Assembly: GCA_913058255.1 (NCBI GenBank)
Contig: CAJXQU010000001.1
Coordinates: 62,001 to 126,000 of the forward strand
DNA length: 64,000 nucleotides
Origin: an uncultured Pseudomonadota bacterium
GTDB taxonomy: Bacteria > Pseudomonadota > Gammaproteobacteria > CAJXQU01
Direction of reading: 5' to 3'
The notes under the pieces are model-generated. The model was not told where the DNA came from. It ran no database searches and saw only the letters and a program-made list of their open reading frames with translations. Shown here piece after piece: positions 18,989 to 27,002 of this stretch (the first letter of the stretch is position 1; every line of letters starts with the position of its first letter). Made by a program: the position numbers and the translations under genes.

Positions 18989-19453
18989 ATGCCTATATTT
19001 TCAGTTCTGTTTTTACTGCTACTTACTGTCCCAGTGATTGAGATCTTTCTTTTGATCAAAGTCGGTTCATCTATAGGGGCTGGATATACTATCTTGCTCG
19101 TTTTTGGAACAGCCATTCTCGGCGCATACCTTCTACGAAAACAAGGTTTATCAACGCTCGCCCGCGCACAGCAACATCTAGGAAACCAGCAAATACCCGC
19201 GATGGAGATGATTGAAGGACTGATCTTATTGTTAACAGGCGCCTTATTATTAACGCCAGGGTTCTTCACTGATGCATTTGGTTTCCTCTGCCTCATCCCT
19301 GCAGTCAGGCAAATCTTAGCAAAAAAACTGATTAAGCAATTCACGGTCATACAGGCGGGTAATACCTTCACTCAACCACACTCAACCAATAGCGAAACAA
19401 AATCCGGTACTCATACTATTGAAGGACAATTTTGGAAGGATGAAGATAAATAA
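18989..19453 (+). CDS. fxsA: FxsA family membrane protein
   Basis: 154 residues with four hydrophobic segments in the FxsA pattern: FLLLLTVPVIEIFLLIKVG (about 5-24), GTAILGAYLLRKQGL (about 43-57) and GALLLTPGFFTDAFGFL (about 84-100). FxsA is an inner-membrane protein whose overproduction relieves F-plasmid exclusion of phage T7; its normal role is unknown. In many gammaproteobacteria it precedes groESL, which is not present here. The hydrophilic tail after residue 118 is variable. A GGAT ribosome site precedes the ATG, and a hairpin with a short T-tract follows. Confidence 0.9.
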   Translation: MPIFSVLFLLLLTVPVIEIFLLIKVGSSIGAGYTILLVFGTAILGAYLLRKQGLSTLARAQQHLGNQQIPAMEMIEGLILLLTGALLLTPGFFTDAFGFLCLIPAVRQILAKKLIKQFTVIQAGNTFTQPHSTNSETKSGTHTIEGQFWKDEDK

Positions 19454-19503
19454 AGTGTGATTATCCTCTCTTCACACATAACACCTAAATATATTAGATG
19501 ATC

Positions 19504-19534
19504 AAGGAAGACCTCAAAGCCTTCCTTTATTTCT
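19504..19534 (+). terminator. Terminator after fxsA
   Basis: AAGGAAG and CTTCCTT form a 7-pair stem around a 10-base loop, followed by TTATTTCT, 50 bases after the fxsA stop. Confidence 0.55.
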
Positions 19535-19554
19535 ACCGATCAGAATAAACCTGC

Positions 19555-20079
19555 TCAATACTTACCTAAATTTAGTTCGGTTGAACCTAAAACTTCACGG
19601 ATACCACCATCAACGACTTTTACCGCCCTTATTGTCACGTAGTATTCATTACCCATCCCGCCGGAACAGGGAGGAAGATAAGCACCGGCTTTATCCCACT
19701 TTGGTGCTCGCTGAGCTTCAATCAAGTAATAGTTATCTGGCATCTCAAAGGTATGCCCTGCTAGTGAAGGGATCGTTACCGTTGTCGTACTTGTATCGAA
19801 ACGATAGCCAAACTGTCCATGACCGCCATGATCCATCGGCTGATAACTCCTATCACTATAAGCCATAACAATAGCGTTTGCGTCTACCGGAATGTTTTCA
19901 ATTTTCAAGGTCGGCGTCACTCCCTCCCCTCCAAATTTTTCACATTCTTGCCCCATAGGAACCTGCTCCCCATTCCATGCAGAGTCTACAAAAGAGGCTG
20001 TTAAGCTCTGCTCTTCAGCATTCACACTAACCATAAATAAACTTAATAGGCTAAATAAACTAATCGCTCTGAATTTCAT
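19555..20079 (-). CDS. Exported PEBP/YbhB-like protein
   Basis: 174 residues with a clear signal peptide (about 1-21, cleavage after VNA). The rest weakly matches the phosphatidylethanolamine-binding protein/YbhB fold: GVTPTLKIENIPVDANAIV with AYSD corresponds to the family's core strands, and AYLPPCSGGMGNEYYVTIRA to its PC-P-G-x-H-x-Y strand. The ligand-pocket histidine is not obvious, and two cysteines (about 45 and 138) could pair in the periplasm. Function unknown; it is monocistronic. If it is not PEBP, it remains a conserved-looking exported protein. Confidence 0.55.
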   Translation of the reverse strand: MKFRAISLFSLLSLFMVSVNAEEQSLTASFVDSAWNGEQVPMGQECEKFGGEGVTPTLKIENIPVDANAIVMAYSDRSYQPMDHGGHGQFGYRFDTSTTTVTIPSLAGHTFEMPDNYYLIEAQRAPKWDKAGAYLPPCSGGMGNEYYVTIRAVKVVDGGIREVLGSTELNLGKY

Positions 20080-20535
20080 TGAAATACCTCTTATTTTGTT
20101 AAAATGTCTGTGACTACTAAAGCTGTGCTTTTACTTGGCTTTGAGTTTTAACTGGCTACCAGCTTGATCATCAAGCTGAACATGATCAGACCCGTTTAAC
20201 CTCCCGATGAATATCGCACCTAACTCCCTTAAACCTATTTCAAATAGACAATGGATCAGTTTTCCCGCTTAGCTACCAATTATTCGTGGGGTTTGGAATA
20301 TCACATTCAATCAACGACCAAAAGTAGATCCGCAAATGATTTCATCGACTCTATCGCTTATATGCAAAACCGTTATCGTTGATGGGGATCTAAGTATCCT
20401 TTCTTACTACTTTTGCCTACGTCATAAAAAAAGAAAAATACGGTGGGTGCCTAAAAAACTATTTAAGAATAATTTACGTATTGCTTCTAAAAAGGTCGGC
20501 TGGAATAATTTGGAGGGAGTTTAAGTTTAATTAGG
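20080..20535. other. 456-base intergenic region
   Basis: Lies upstream of the PEBP-like gene and downstream of the AIM24 gene. It probably holds the promoter of the former. A 43-codon open frame (20251-20382, plus strand, starting MDQFSRLATNYSWG) and an overlapping 62-codon frame (20336-20524) are present, but neither has a convincing ribosome binding site or family resemblance. No RNA gene or terminator is evident. Confidence 0.4.
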
Positions 20536-20537
20536 GT

Positions 20538-21323
20538 CTAACGATCCCCAAACATATCACCCAAGCCACCGAGTAAAGAACCCTCACCTTTAGATGAACC
20601 TCCAAACGACCCTGCTTGTAGTACACGATTAGCTAATCGAGAGAAAGGTAGGCTTTGTAGATAGACAGTTCCCGTTCCACGTAACGTTGTCAAGAATAAG
20701 CCTTCACCACCAAAGACCATTGATTTGAGATTTCCCGCTCGCTCGATGTCATAATCAATACCGCTGGTAAATGCTGCTACACAACCCGTATCGACACGTA
20801 AGGTTTCACCTTTTAACTCTCTCTTGATTACAGTTCCGCCGACATGGATAAAAGCCTTACCATCACCTTTTAACTTTTGTAGAATAAAACCTTCTCCTCC
20901 AAAAAAGCCTGTCCCTAGCTTTCTTTGAAAAGCTATCTCTAAAGATGTGCCATGTGCCGCACATAGAAAAGCATCTTTCTGACAAATTAATTCTTCACCA
21001 ACATCAGCCATATTAAGCGCAATGATTTTGCCAGGATAAGGCGCAGCGAAAGCAACTTTCTTTTTACCCTGCCCTGAGTTGCTGAAATGTGTCATGAAAA
21101 TTGATTCACCCGTTAAAACACGTTTACCGATGTGCAACAAAGAGTCCATCACACCACTGACAGGTTTTGATCCATCCCCCATCTTAGTCTCAAAAGTAAT
21201 GCCATCTTCCATATAGTTCATTGCACCCGCCTCAGCAATAACCGTCTCTTGCGGATCTAGCTCAACCTCAACAATCTGCATATCATCACCGAAAATTTCA
21301 TAATCAACTTCATGACATTGCAT
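20538..21323 (-). CDS. TIGR00266/AIM24 family protein
   Basis: 261 residues, a single beta-rich AIM24 domain. Characteristic features are [23 protein letters not shown] near the N-terminus (about 20-42), glycine-rich turns such as [16 protein letters not shown] and [11 protein letters not shown], and a [20 protein letters not shown] segment towards the end, all repeated in the family. The glycine- and serine-rich tail is typical. It has no signal or membrane helix. The mitochondrial namesake helps maintain inner-membrane architecture; bacterial function is unknown. Confidence 0.85.
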   Translation of the reverse strand: MQCHEVDYEIFGDDMQIVEVELDPQETVIAEAGAMNYMEDGITFETKMGDGSKPVSGVMDSLLHIGKRVLTGESIFMTHFSNSGQGKKKVAFAAPYPGKIIALNMADVGEELICQKDAFLCAAHGTSLEIAFQRKLGTGFFGGEGFILQKLKGDGKAFIHVGGTVIKRELKGETLRVDTGCVAAFTSGIDYDIERAGNLKSMVFGGEGLFLTTLRGTGTVYLQSLPFSRLANRVLQAGSFGGSSKGEGSLLGGLGDMFGDR

Positions 21324-21451
21324 ATTTTTTTCCTTTTGATAAGTTAATATTCACTATTGCAGTTGATAGGTACTTCTGCGCAGCTAACCGAGCTTAGCTG
21401 CGCAATTCATCATCGTGTTACTTTACTAAAAATCTCTTTGTAGCAAAAAGA

Positions 21452-22180
21452 TCATTGTAAAATTGGCCGTGCATTCTTAGGTTGTAATGGTCGATTATTT
21501 GGCTCATGAAGCACATTTTTAAAGGTGTCAATCTGCTGTTTTGATGCAGTCATAGGCTCCTTCATAACCAACCACCTAACCCCTTCTGAGCAAGGCGGTG
21601 TTGTTAAGGAACCATTGAATCGATAATAATCTCGCTGTGTAGGAAGCAAAGCATCGGCGCTAACTTTATCAACAACCGTTTTGCCTCCAACATGCTTAGG
21701 CATCATCTTCCACACTCGCTTCAGCTCAACATTTCCTACTCCTTCTTCGAACATAACCGCAACAACGGCAAGATTGCCACTCGAATCAGCATGTACAAAA
21801 TGTGCTTCTAATGGATATGACTTTCCATTGATATGGTTCTCACTTGGCGCATGCATATGAAACTGTAGTAGATCAAAAGAGATCCCATCAATGTTTATGT
21901 AACTTCCTTGCTCATAATTAACTTGAATAGTATGCCCATTGTTTATAATTTCATTACCGCCATCCATATAACTAAATTCAATAGGCGCTAAGTCAGACTC
22001 GATAAAGCCCGTGAGATTGATTGGTGACTGATTTTTGCCTGTGCAAGAAAAATTATCTGAGCTTAATTCCGCCCAATGTTTAGGGCCTTCACTACCTGAG
22101 TAGCTCCAATGTACAGAATCAGCTGAAAATACACTACTTGATGCGATTATCGAACATACCAACGCAATAGATTTTTTCAT
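21452..22180 (-). CDS. Periplasmic alpha-type carbonic anhydrase
   Basis: 242 residues. Signal peptide at 1-20 (cleavage after VFSA), then an alpha-carbonic-anhydrase domain: HWSYSGSEGPKHWAEL, SPINL (52-56), the three zinc histidines H108 and H110 in QFHMHAPSENH and H127 in EAHFVH, and GSLTTPPCSEGVRW near the C-terminus with the substrate-pocket threonine. A cysteine near 46 and one in TPPC can form the usual disulfide. It interconverts CO2 and bicarbonate in the periplasm. An 8-base inverted repeat about 110 bases upstream may be an operator. Confidence 0.94.
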   Translation of the reverse strand: MKKSIALVCSIIASSSVFSADSVHWSYSGSEGPKHWAELSSDNFSCTGKNQSPINLTGFIESDLAPIEFSYMDGGNEIINNGHTIQVNYEQGSYINIDGISFDLLQFHMHAPSENHINGKSYPLEAHFVHADSSGNLAVVAVMFEEGVGNVELKRVWKMMPKHVGGKTVVDKVSADALLPTQRDYYRFNGSLTTPPCSEGVRWLVMKEPMTASKQQIDTFKNVLHEPNNRPLQPKNARPILQ

Positions 22181-22548
22181 TAATTTACTCCTTGTTAAAC
22201 TTACTCTTAGATAAATTCCAGATGGTTAAAAAATTAATTAGCTCTAAACCATAATAAAACATTTTTTCCTGCTAATTACATGCTCCGGCCTTACAAAAAT
22301 CATTTTGTAACAATAATCTACCTAAAACTATCATCTGATAAAGTTAATATCGTCGGATTGTGTTTAACAACCACATAGATATAACTAAGGTATATTTATA
22401 ACATGCGGCATAATCCAATTAGAATAATTTTTTCAGTGTTAGTTCACTTCAACTCTCTAAAAAATCTCATGAAATTGGGATGTATATTAACGTGAGATAA
22501 GATTAGCCTTTACTTTTAATATCTTTCATAAAGGACATATGAAGAAAA
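22181..22548. other. Intergenic region upstream of carbonic anhydrase
   Basis: AT-rich stretch between the carbonic anhydrase start and a small plus-strand gene. It contains the inverted repeat at 22291-22310 (separate entry). No RNA gene or larger reading frame is evident; promoters for both flanking genes should be here. Confidence 0.4.
22291..22310. promoter_or_regulatory. Candidate operator upstream of carbonic anhydrase
   Basis: Perfect inverted repeat TTACAAAA-ATCA-TTTTGTAA, centred about 120 bases upstream of the carbonic anhydrase ATG. Its symmetry and location suggest a dimeric repressor or activator site, but no regulator can be assigned. Confidence 0.35.
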
Positions 22549-22701
22549 ATGTTCTCTCGTATTATCAATTTATTTGAGTCCGGGGATCAAGTTTTTATCT
22601 ATAAACCTTATCAGATGGTAGTTCTAACTATTCTTGGAGGGATTGGTTTTTTATGTCTACTGATCGGTACATTGCGTACCGATCAGACAGTAACTAATTG
22701 A
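22549..22701 (+). CDS. Small single-span membrane protein, 50 residues
   Basis: Starts MFSRIINLFESGDQVFIYK, followed by one hydrophobic helix (about 23-42, VVLTILGGIGFLCLLIG) and a short polar tail. The arrangement resembles a real small inner-membrane protein. An AAAGGA lies 12 bases before this ATG and 3 bases before another ATG at 22539 that opens a 12-residue frame overlapping the start, so coupled translation is possible. A perfect 11-pair hairpin (22660-22686) lies in its 3' part. No family recognised; convergent with deaD. Confidence 0.4.
   Translation: MFSRIINLFESGDQVFIYKPYQMVVLTILGGIGFLCLLIGTLRTDQTVTN
22660..22686. other. Perfect 11-bp stem-loop at the 3' end of the small gene
   Basis: CTGATCGGTAC and GTACCGATCAG flank the loop ATTGC. 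It lies downstream of deaD and inside the end of the 50-codon frame. No T-tract follows on either strand, so it may be an mRNA 3'-end barrier or a protein-binding site. Confidence 0.5.
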
Positions 22702-22724
22702 TGAGGTTCTAATAAAAACTAGAC

Positions 22725-24536
22725 CTAGTCTTTTTTAACTTTTTTTCTAGGAGGTCGATTTGAGCTGTCACTATTTCCTCGCCCTTTTCCTGTCGGTTTA
22801 TCGGAGCTAGCTTCAGCTTCACTAACCTCACCGGTAAATGTTGAAATATTAAGTTTCTGTCCTGAGACCCAAACTTTCTTCAAATCACTAAAAACTTCTT
22901 TAGGCATACCATCTGGCAAATCGACCGTGCTATAAGAATCGAAAATACTAATTCGGCCAATATATTGGCTATCGATTCCGGCTTCATTAGCAATCGCACC
23001 AACGATATTACCAGGTCTTACGTCATGGTTGTTTCCGACTTCAATTCTGTAACGCAACATACCATCTTCTGGCGATGAAGATTCTCTTCGAGAAGAAGTT
23101 GAACGCTCACGTTCTTTTCTTGGTTCGCGTTCTTTCCTTGCACCTCGTTCTCCACGAGAAGAAGGACGTTCTTCTCGATCTCGCCGATTATTTTCATTCT
23201 TCTGTGCCGGCTTATTCTTCAACAAGAATGGCGTATCACCTTGTAATAACAAGGCCAATGCTGCTGCGATACTTTCACCAGAAACTTCATTTTCTTGCTG
23301 ATACTCGGTGATCAATTTTGAGAAGAAATCGAGTTTTTCAGAACCTAGAGTATCTGTGATTTTTTGTTTGAATTGTACAATTCGCTTATCGTTGATCACA
23401 TCAGTCGATGGAAGCTCCATCTGAGTTATCTTTTTACGCGTTGCTTTTTCAATGGAGCCCAACATGCGTCTTTCACGAGGCGCAACGAATAAAATTGCAT
23501 CACCTTCACGTCCAGCACGACCCGTTCGGCCAATTCGATGCACGTAAGACTCTGTATCATGTGGAATATCAAAGTTAACCACTAGGCCAATTCTTTCAAC
23601 ATCTAAGCCTCGTGCTGCAACATCTGTTGCTACCAAAATATCTAACTGGCCTTTTTTCAAACGATTAATGGTTCTTTCGCGCAGATTCTGAGCAATATCA
23701 CCATTCAACGCAGCGGATGCATAGCCACGCGCTTCAAGCTTCTCAGCTAATTCAACCGTCGCTGTCTTAGTTCGCACAAATACAATGATCGCTTCGTATG
23801 TTTCAGCTTCAAGAATTCGAGTTAATGCTTCCAACTTGTTGTGCATACCATTAACAATACAATAACGCTGATTGATGGTATCCGCCGTTGTTTCTTTTAC
23901 CTTAATGGTAACTTGCTCAGGCTCGTTAAGATATTTTGTCGCGATTCGACGTATCTGTGATGGCATCGTCGCTGAAAATAATGCGATCTGACGAGTATCA
24001 GGCGTTTGCTCTAAAACCCATTCAACATCATCAATAAAACCCATGCGTAACATTTCGTCTGCTTCATCTAAGACAAGTGCTTTGAGGCCATCAAGCTTTA
24101 ACGTGCCCTTACGCATGTGATCCATCACACGTCCCGGCGTACCAACAACAACATGAACGCCGCGTTTTAGTGAACGAATTTGACCACTGTAATCTTGACC
24201 ACCATAAATAGGTAAAACATGAAAACCTTTCATATGCCGTGCATATTTCTGAAACGCTTCTGCAACCTGTATAGCAAGCTCACGCGTAGGAGCCAGCACT
24301 AAAACTTGTGGATCTTTTTGTTTTAAATCAAGATTAGACAAAATAGGTAGTGCGAACGCAGCCGTCTTACCAGTACCCGTTTGGGCTTGACCAATAATGT
24401 CTTTACCTTCGAGGATCAGCGGAATAGTTTCCGCTTGAATAGGTGAAGGCTTTTCATAACCAACATCATCCAAAGCCTTGAGAAGGGTTTTATCGAGATT
24501 GAGCTGGCTAAACGCGGTTGCGGTGTCGGAAGTCAT
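22725..24536 (-). CDS. deaD: DEAD-box ATP-dependent RNA helicase, DeaD/CsdA type
   Basis: 603 residues. The helicase core shows the Q motif (YEKPSPIQAETIP), motif I AQTGTGKT (51-58), motif II DEAD (157-160), motif III SAT (about 188) and motif VI HRIGRTGRAG (about 330). After the core comes a dimerisation-like region, a basic Arg/Glu/Ser-rich linker (about 440-485) and a DbpA-type RNA-binding domain (MLRYRIEVGNNHDVRPGNI onward). CsdA/DeaD remodels structured RNA, assisting 50S assembly and mRNA decay at low temperature. Monocistronic, with about 100 bases of leader to rsgA. Confidence 0.92.
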   Translation of the reverse strand: MTSDTATAFSQLNLDKTLLKALDDVGYEKPSPIQAETIPLILEGKDIIGQAQTGTGKTAAFALPILSNLDLKQKDPQVLVLAPTRELAIQVAEAFQKYARHMKGFHVLPIYGGQDYSGQIRSLKRGVHVVVGTPGRVMDHMRKGTLKLDGLKALVLDEADEMLRMGFIDDVEWVLEQTPDTRQIALFSATMPSQIRRIATKYLNEPEQVTIKVKETTADTINQRYCIVNGMHNKLEALTRILEAETYEAIIVFVRTKTATVELAEKLEARGYASAALNGDIAQNLRERTINRLKKGQLDILVATDVAARGLDVERIGLVVNFDIPHDTESYVHRIGRTGRAGREGDAILFVAPRERRMLGSIEKATRKKITQMELPSTDVINDKRIVQFKQKITDTLGSEKLDFFSKLITEYQQENEVSGESIAAALALLLQGDTPFLLKNKPAQKNENNRRDREERPSSRGERGARKEREPRKERERSTSSRRESSSPEDGMLRYRIEVGNNHDVRPGNIVGAIANEAGIDSQYIGRISIFDSYSTVDLPDGMPKEVFSDLKKVWVSGQKLNISTFTGEVSEAEASSDKPTGKGRGNSDSSNRPPRKKVKKD

Positions 24537-24637
24537 TTTGCTGTACCTAAAAGGGGGTGCGCATTATAACGGTTTATAAGCATTCTTGCATGCTTTATTT
24601 GCAGTGCACCAATTTAATATTACCCATTACTTTACCT

Positions 24638-25633
24638 TTAACTTGTAAACTCTTCTAACAGACGATGAAAACTCTGCAACCTTTGCGCAGAAACCTGCTC
24701 ATTATCTATCGCCTTAGTAATTTCACAATTAGGCTCATGGGTGTGAGAACAATTATTAAACTTGCATAGTCCTAGAAAAGGTTCGAAATCATGATAAAAC
24801 TGTTCGAGTTCACTCAAACTACAAGGGCTAGGTGAAAACTGGCGGACTCCAGGAGAATCTATCAGCTCACCTCCTCTCGGCAGCCTGTAGAGAATACTAT
24901 TACTCGTTGTATGATTTCCAAGTCCAGTGGCCTCAGAAAGCTCACCTATGCGAATGCCTAGATCTGGAATCAAGGCATTGATCAGAGAAGACTTCCCTGC
25001 TCCTGAAGCCCCAACCAAGACACTGGTTTCATCTTTCAACTGACTTTGAAGGTCATCCAAGCCGTGATCTTTATAACTCGAGGTTGGAATAATCTTAATA
25101 TTCAGATCAATATATGGCTGTAAGATTTCATTGATCGCATTCCAGTGTTCATCTTCTTCGATTAAATCGATCTTGTTTAGAATAATGACTGAAGGGACAC
25201 CGATCTGCTCCGCAGCGACCAAATACCGATCGATCATATCTGGGTGAATTCCCGGTAAAATGGGCACAACAATTCCGATCAAGCTTATATTTGCTGCGAT
25301 CATGCGAATTTCACCACGAAAGCCTGGTCGACTAAGCAATGTCTTTCTTTCTTGTAACTGGCTGATCACACCCGTAAAAGGCTCCATTCCTTGTTGCCAG
25401 ACGACACGATCTCCAGCGGCAAGTTTACCTAAGTGCTGCCTTATCGAACATTTGTATTTATCTCCATTTTCCGCCTCAATCAGTACTTTTTTACCGAAGT
25501 TCGTGATCACTTGGCCGATTTTTTTTTCTGTAGAAAGCTCTGCTTCTGACGCGAGATCTTTTTCATCCACGATGGAGCTTCTTTTTTTGCTCAATCTGCG
25601 AGCCTGTTGGGTGCTGAGCTTCCGTTTTGCCAT
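24638..25633 (-). CDS. rsgA: Small ribosomal subunit biogenesis GTPase RsgA
   Basis: 331 residues: a basic N-terminal extension, an OB-fold, then a circularly permuted GTPase in which G4 NKIDLIE (about 157) precedes G1 GASGAGKSSLIN (about 208) and G3 DSPGVRQF, and a C-terminal zinc site with CKFNNCSHTHEPNC (about 289). RsgA checks late 30S maturation and is stimulated by the small subunit. Upstream on the same strand, 6 bases away, is a small methyltransferase, so the two are probably cotranscribed. Confidence 0.95.
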   Translation of the reverse strand: MAKRKLSTQQARRLSKKRSSIVDEKDLASEAELSTEKKIGQVITNFGKKVLIEAENGDKYKCSIRQHLGKLAAGDRVVWQQGMEPFTGVISQLQERKTLLSRPGFRGEIRMIAANISLIGIVVPILPGIHPDMIDRYLVAAEQIGVPSVIILNKIDLIEEDEHWNAINEILQPYIDLNIKIIPTSSYKDHGLDDLQSQLKDETSVLVGASGAGKSSLINALIPDLGIRIGELSEATGLGNHTTSNSILYRLPRGGELIDSPGVRQFSPSPCSLSELEQFYHDFEPFLGLCKFNNCSHTHEPNCEITKAIDNEQVSAQRLQSFHRLLEEFTS

Positions 25634-25639
25634 AACTAA

Positions 25640-26098
25640 CTACAGCCAGCGTCGAACTGACATTTTATATTCAAGATATCGCTGGCCAAACTTCGTTTCC
25701 AAAATCCTTTCCTCAGGAATAATTTGTTGCCTAGTCAATATAAGCATAAACAACGGTACCAACATGAGTGCTGACAAGCTTCCTTGTAAAATTGCAAATC
25801 CGATCAAAAGCAAGAGTAGCCCCACATACATTGGATTTCTTGTGAATTGATAGATCCCCGACGTTACTAAAGTGTTTGTCTGCGTTGGTTCAATGGGGTT
25901 GACGGTAGTCTTAGCACGAAAAAATTGTATGATTGAAGTTGCATCAAACGATAAGCCCATCAACATGAACAAATAACCAACTTGGTTCCAGGGTGTAGAT
26001 ATAAGCGGGTAAACCGGAAAAGATGTATTCAACAACCACATCATACCGGCGGTCAACACCATATAAACAGGTGGTGGGATTTTTAGCTTAAGCATCAA
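25640..26098 (-). CDS. Isoprenylcysteine carboxyl methyltransferase family protein
   Basis: 152 residues, four membrane segments. The ICMT/phospholipid methyltransferase C-terminal region is plain: GIYQFTRNPMYVGLLLLLIG (about 86-105) with the conserved Arg-Asn-Pro-Met-Tyr, then EERILETKFGQRYLEYK and the VRRWL end. These are integral membrane SAM-dependent methyltransferases of varied and mostly unknown substrates in bacteria. Start may be either of two adjacent methionines. Leads the rsgA transcript and is divergent from slyX. Confidence 0.8.
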   Translation of the reverse strand: MMLKLKIPPPVYMVLTAGMMWLLNTSFPVYPLISTPWNQVGYLFMLMGLSFDATSIIQFFRAKTTVNPIEPTQTNTLVTSGIYQFTRNPMYVGLLLLLIGFAILQGSLSALMLVPLFMLILTRQQIIPEERILETKFGQRYLEYKMSVRRWL

Positions 26099-26203
26099 GC
26101 AAAGCTGTATATTGTCATGTGAATTTCTTTCTAGTCATTAAGACAAATTCTAAACTATAAATCCCTCGCTGGAAAATTGAGTTGTTGATATATAATAAAC
26201 ACT

Positions 26204-26413
26204 ATGACAAATGATAAACGCACAATAGAGTTCGAAACGAAACTAGCTTATCAAGAAGACCTGATCCAAGAGTTGAATAAAACGGTCTTTGCACAACAGA
26301 GACGATTGGATCAACTAGAAACCGCTTATAAATATTTACTGGCTCAAACTCAAGAGCTTTCGGAGGTTGCATCGACTAGCAAGCCTGTCGATGAAAAACC
26401 ACCCCACTATTAA
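26204..26413 (+). CDS. slyX: SlyX family protein
   Basis: 69 residues, nearly all one coiled coil: FETKLAYQEDLIQELNKTV (about 10-28) and QQRRLDQLETAYKYL (about 31-45), then a polar tail ending KPPHY, which is the hallmark SlyX C-terminus (PPHY). SlyX is a small dimeric coiled-coil protein of unknown role. It precedes the chorismate-lyase-like gene by 33 bases and is likely cotranscribed with it. Confidence 0.88.
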   Translation: MTNDKRTIEFETKLAYQEDLIQELNKTVFAQQRRLDQLETAYKYLLAQTQELSEVASTSKPVDEKPPHY

Positions 26414-26446
26414 TTTAACCTTTTATCAAGTAAGCCTCTCAAACCT

Positions 26447-26992
26447 ATGTTACGCATTGACCTAGAAGAATCTGTTTCTCATAGCCACCTTGATCTGAAG
26501 ATCCTTTCTCCTTTTCAACGAATATTGCTCACCACCGATGGTACTGTTACTGAGATTTTAGAAGCACAGTTTTATGAACAGATTGATCTCGTTAAGCTAT
26601 TCCAAGAAACTCGTATCACTGCTATTGATATTCCTTATCTTGAAATAAAGTCTGGTACAGAAGTGTTAGTTCGTAAAATTCTTTTGCGCGGCAAAGACTC
26701 AATCAAAAACTATATTTATGCTGAGTCTATTCTTGTACCAAAGCATTTAGACTCAAGTTTACAAACAGGCCTGCACTCAACAGACAAACCTATTGGTCGT
26801 TTAATGATCGAGTCTAAAACAGAAACATTTCGTGAGATCCTTTCTTGTAAAAAAGAAAATGCTGATGAACTTGCTGAACATTTTGGTCAAAGCCAAACGT
26901 CAATACTTATCTCCAGAACGTATCGGATCCTTTCTGATCACAAGCCTGTTATTTTAATCACCGAAAAATTTCCTGAAACTGCTTTTAGATAA
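26447..26992 (+). CDS. Chorismate lyase-like protein (DUF98)
   Basis: 181 residues of the chorismate pyruvate-lyase/UTRA-fold family, DUF98 branch. The signature SPFQRILLTTDGTVTEILEA (about 21-40) opens the domain, with VLVRKILLRG and YIYAESILVP strands, PIGRLM (about 115) and a closing YRILSDHKPVILITEKFP. It could release 4-hydroxybenzoate from chorismate, as UbiC does for ubiquinone, but the DUF98 branch has been linked to other chorismate-derived products and no ubi gene adjoins. The catalytic glutamate near REILS is plausible, not certain. Confidence 0.7.
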   Translation: MLRIDLEESVSHSHLDLKILSPFQRILLTTDGTVTEILEAQFYEQIDLVKLFQETRITAIDIPYLEIKSGTEVLVRKILLRGKDSIKNYIYAESILVPKHLDSSLQTGLHSTDKPIGRLMIESKTETFREILSCKKENADELAEHFGQSQTSILISRTYRILSDHKPVILITEKFPETAFR

Positions 26993-27002
26993 ACACCGAC
27001 TA

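Noticed and set aside
20251-20524. Two overlapping small plus-strand frames
   Set aside because: No ribosome site, no recognisable domain, and they overlap each other; kept only as a note in the intergenic entry.
22725-22760. Short dyad ACTAG/CTAGT near the deaD stop as terminator
   Set aside because: Only four to five pairs with almost no loop; too weak to call.
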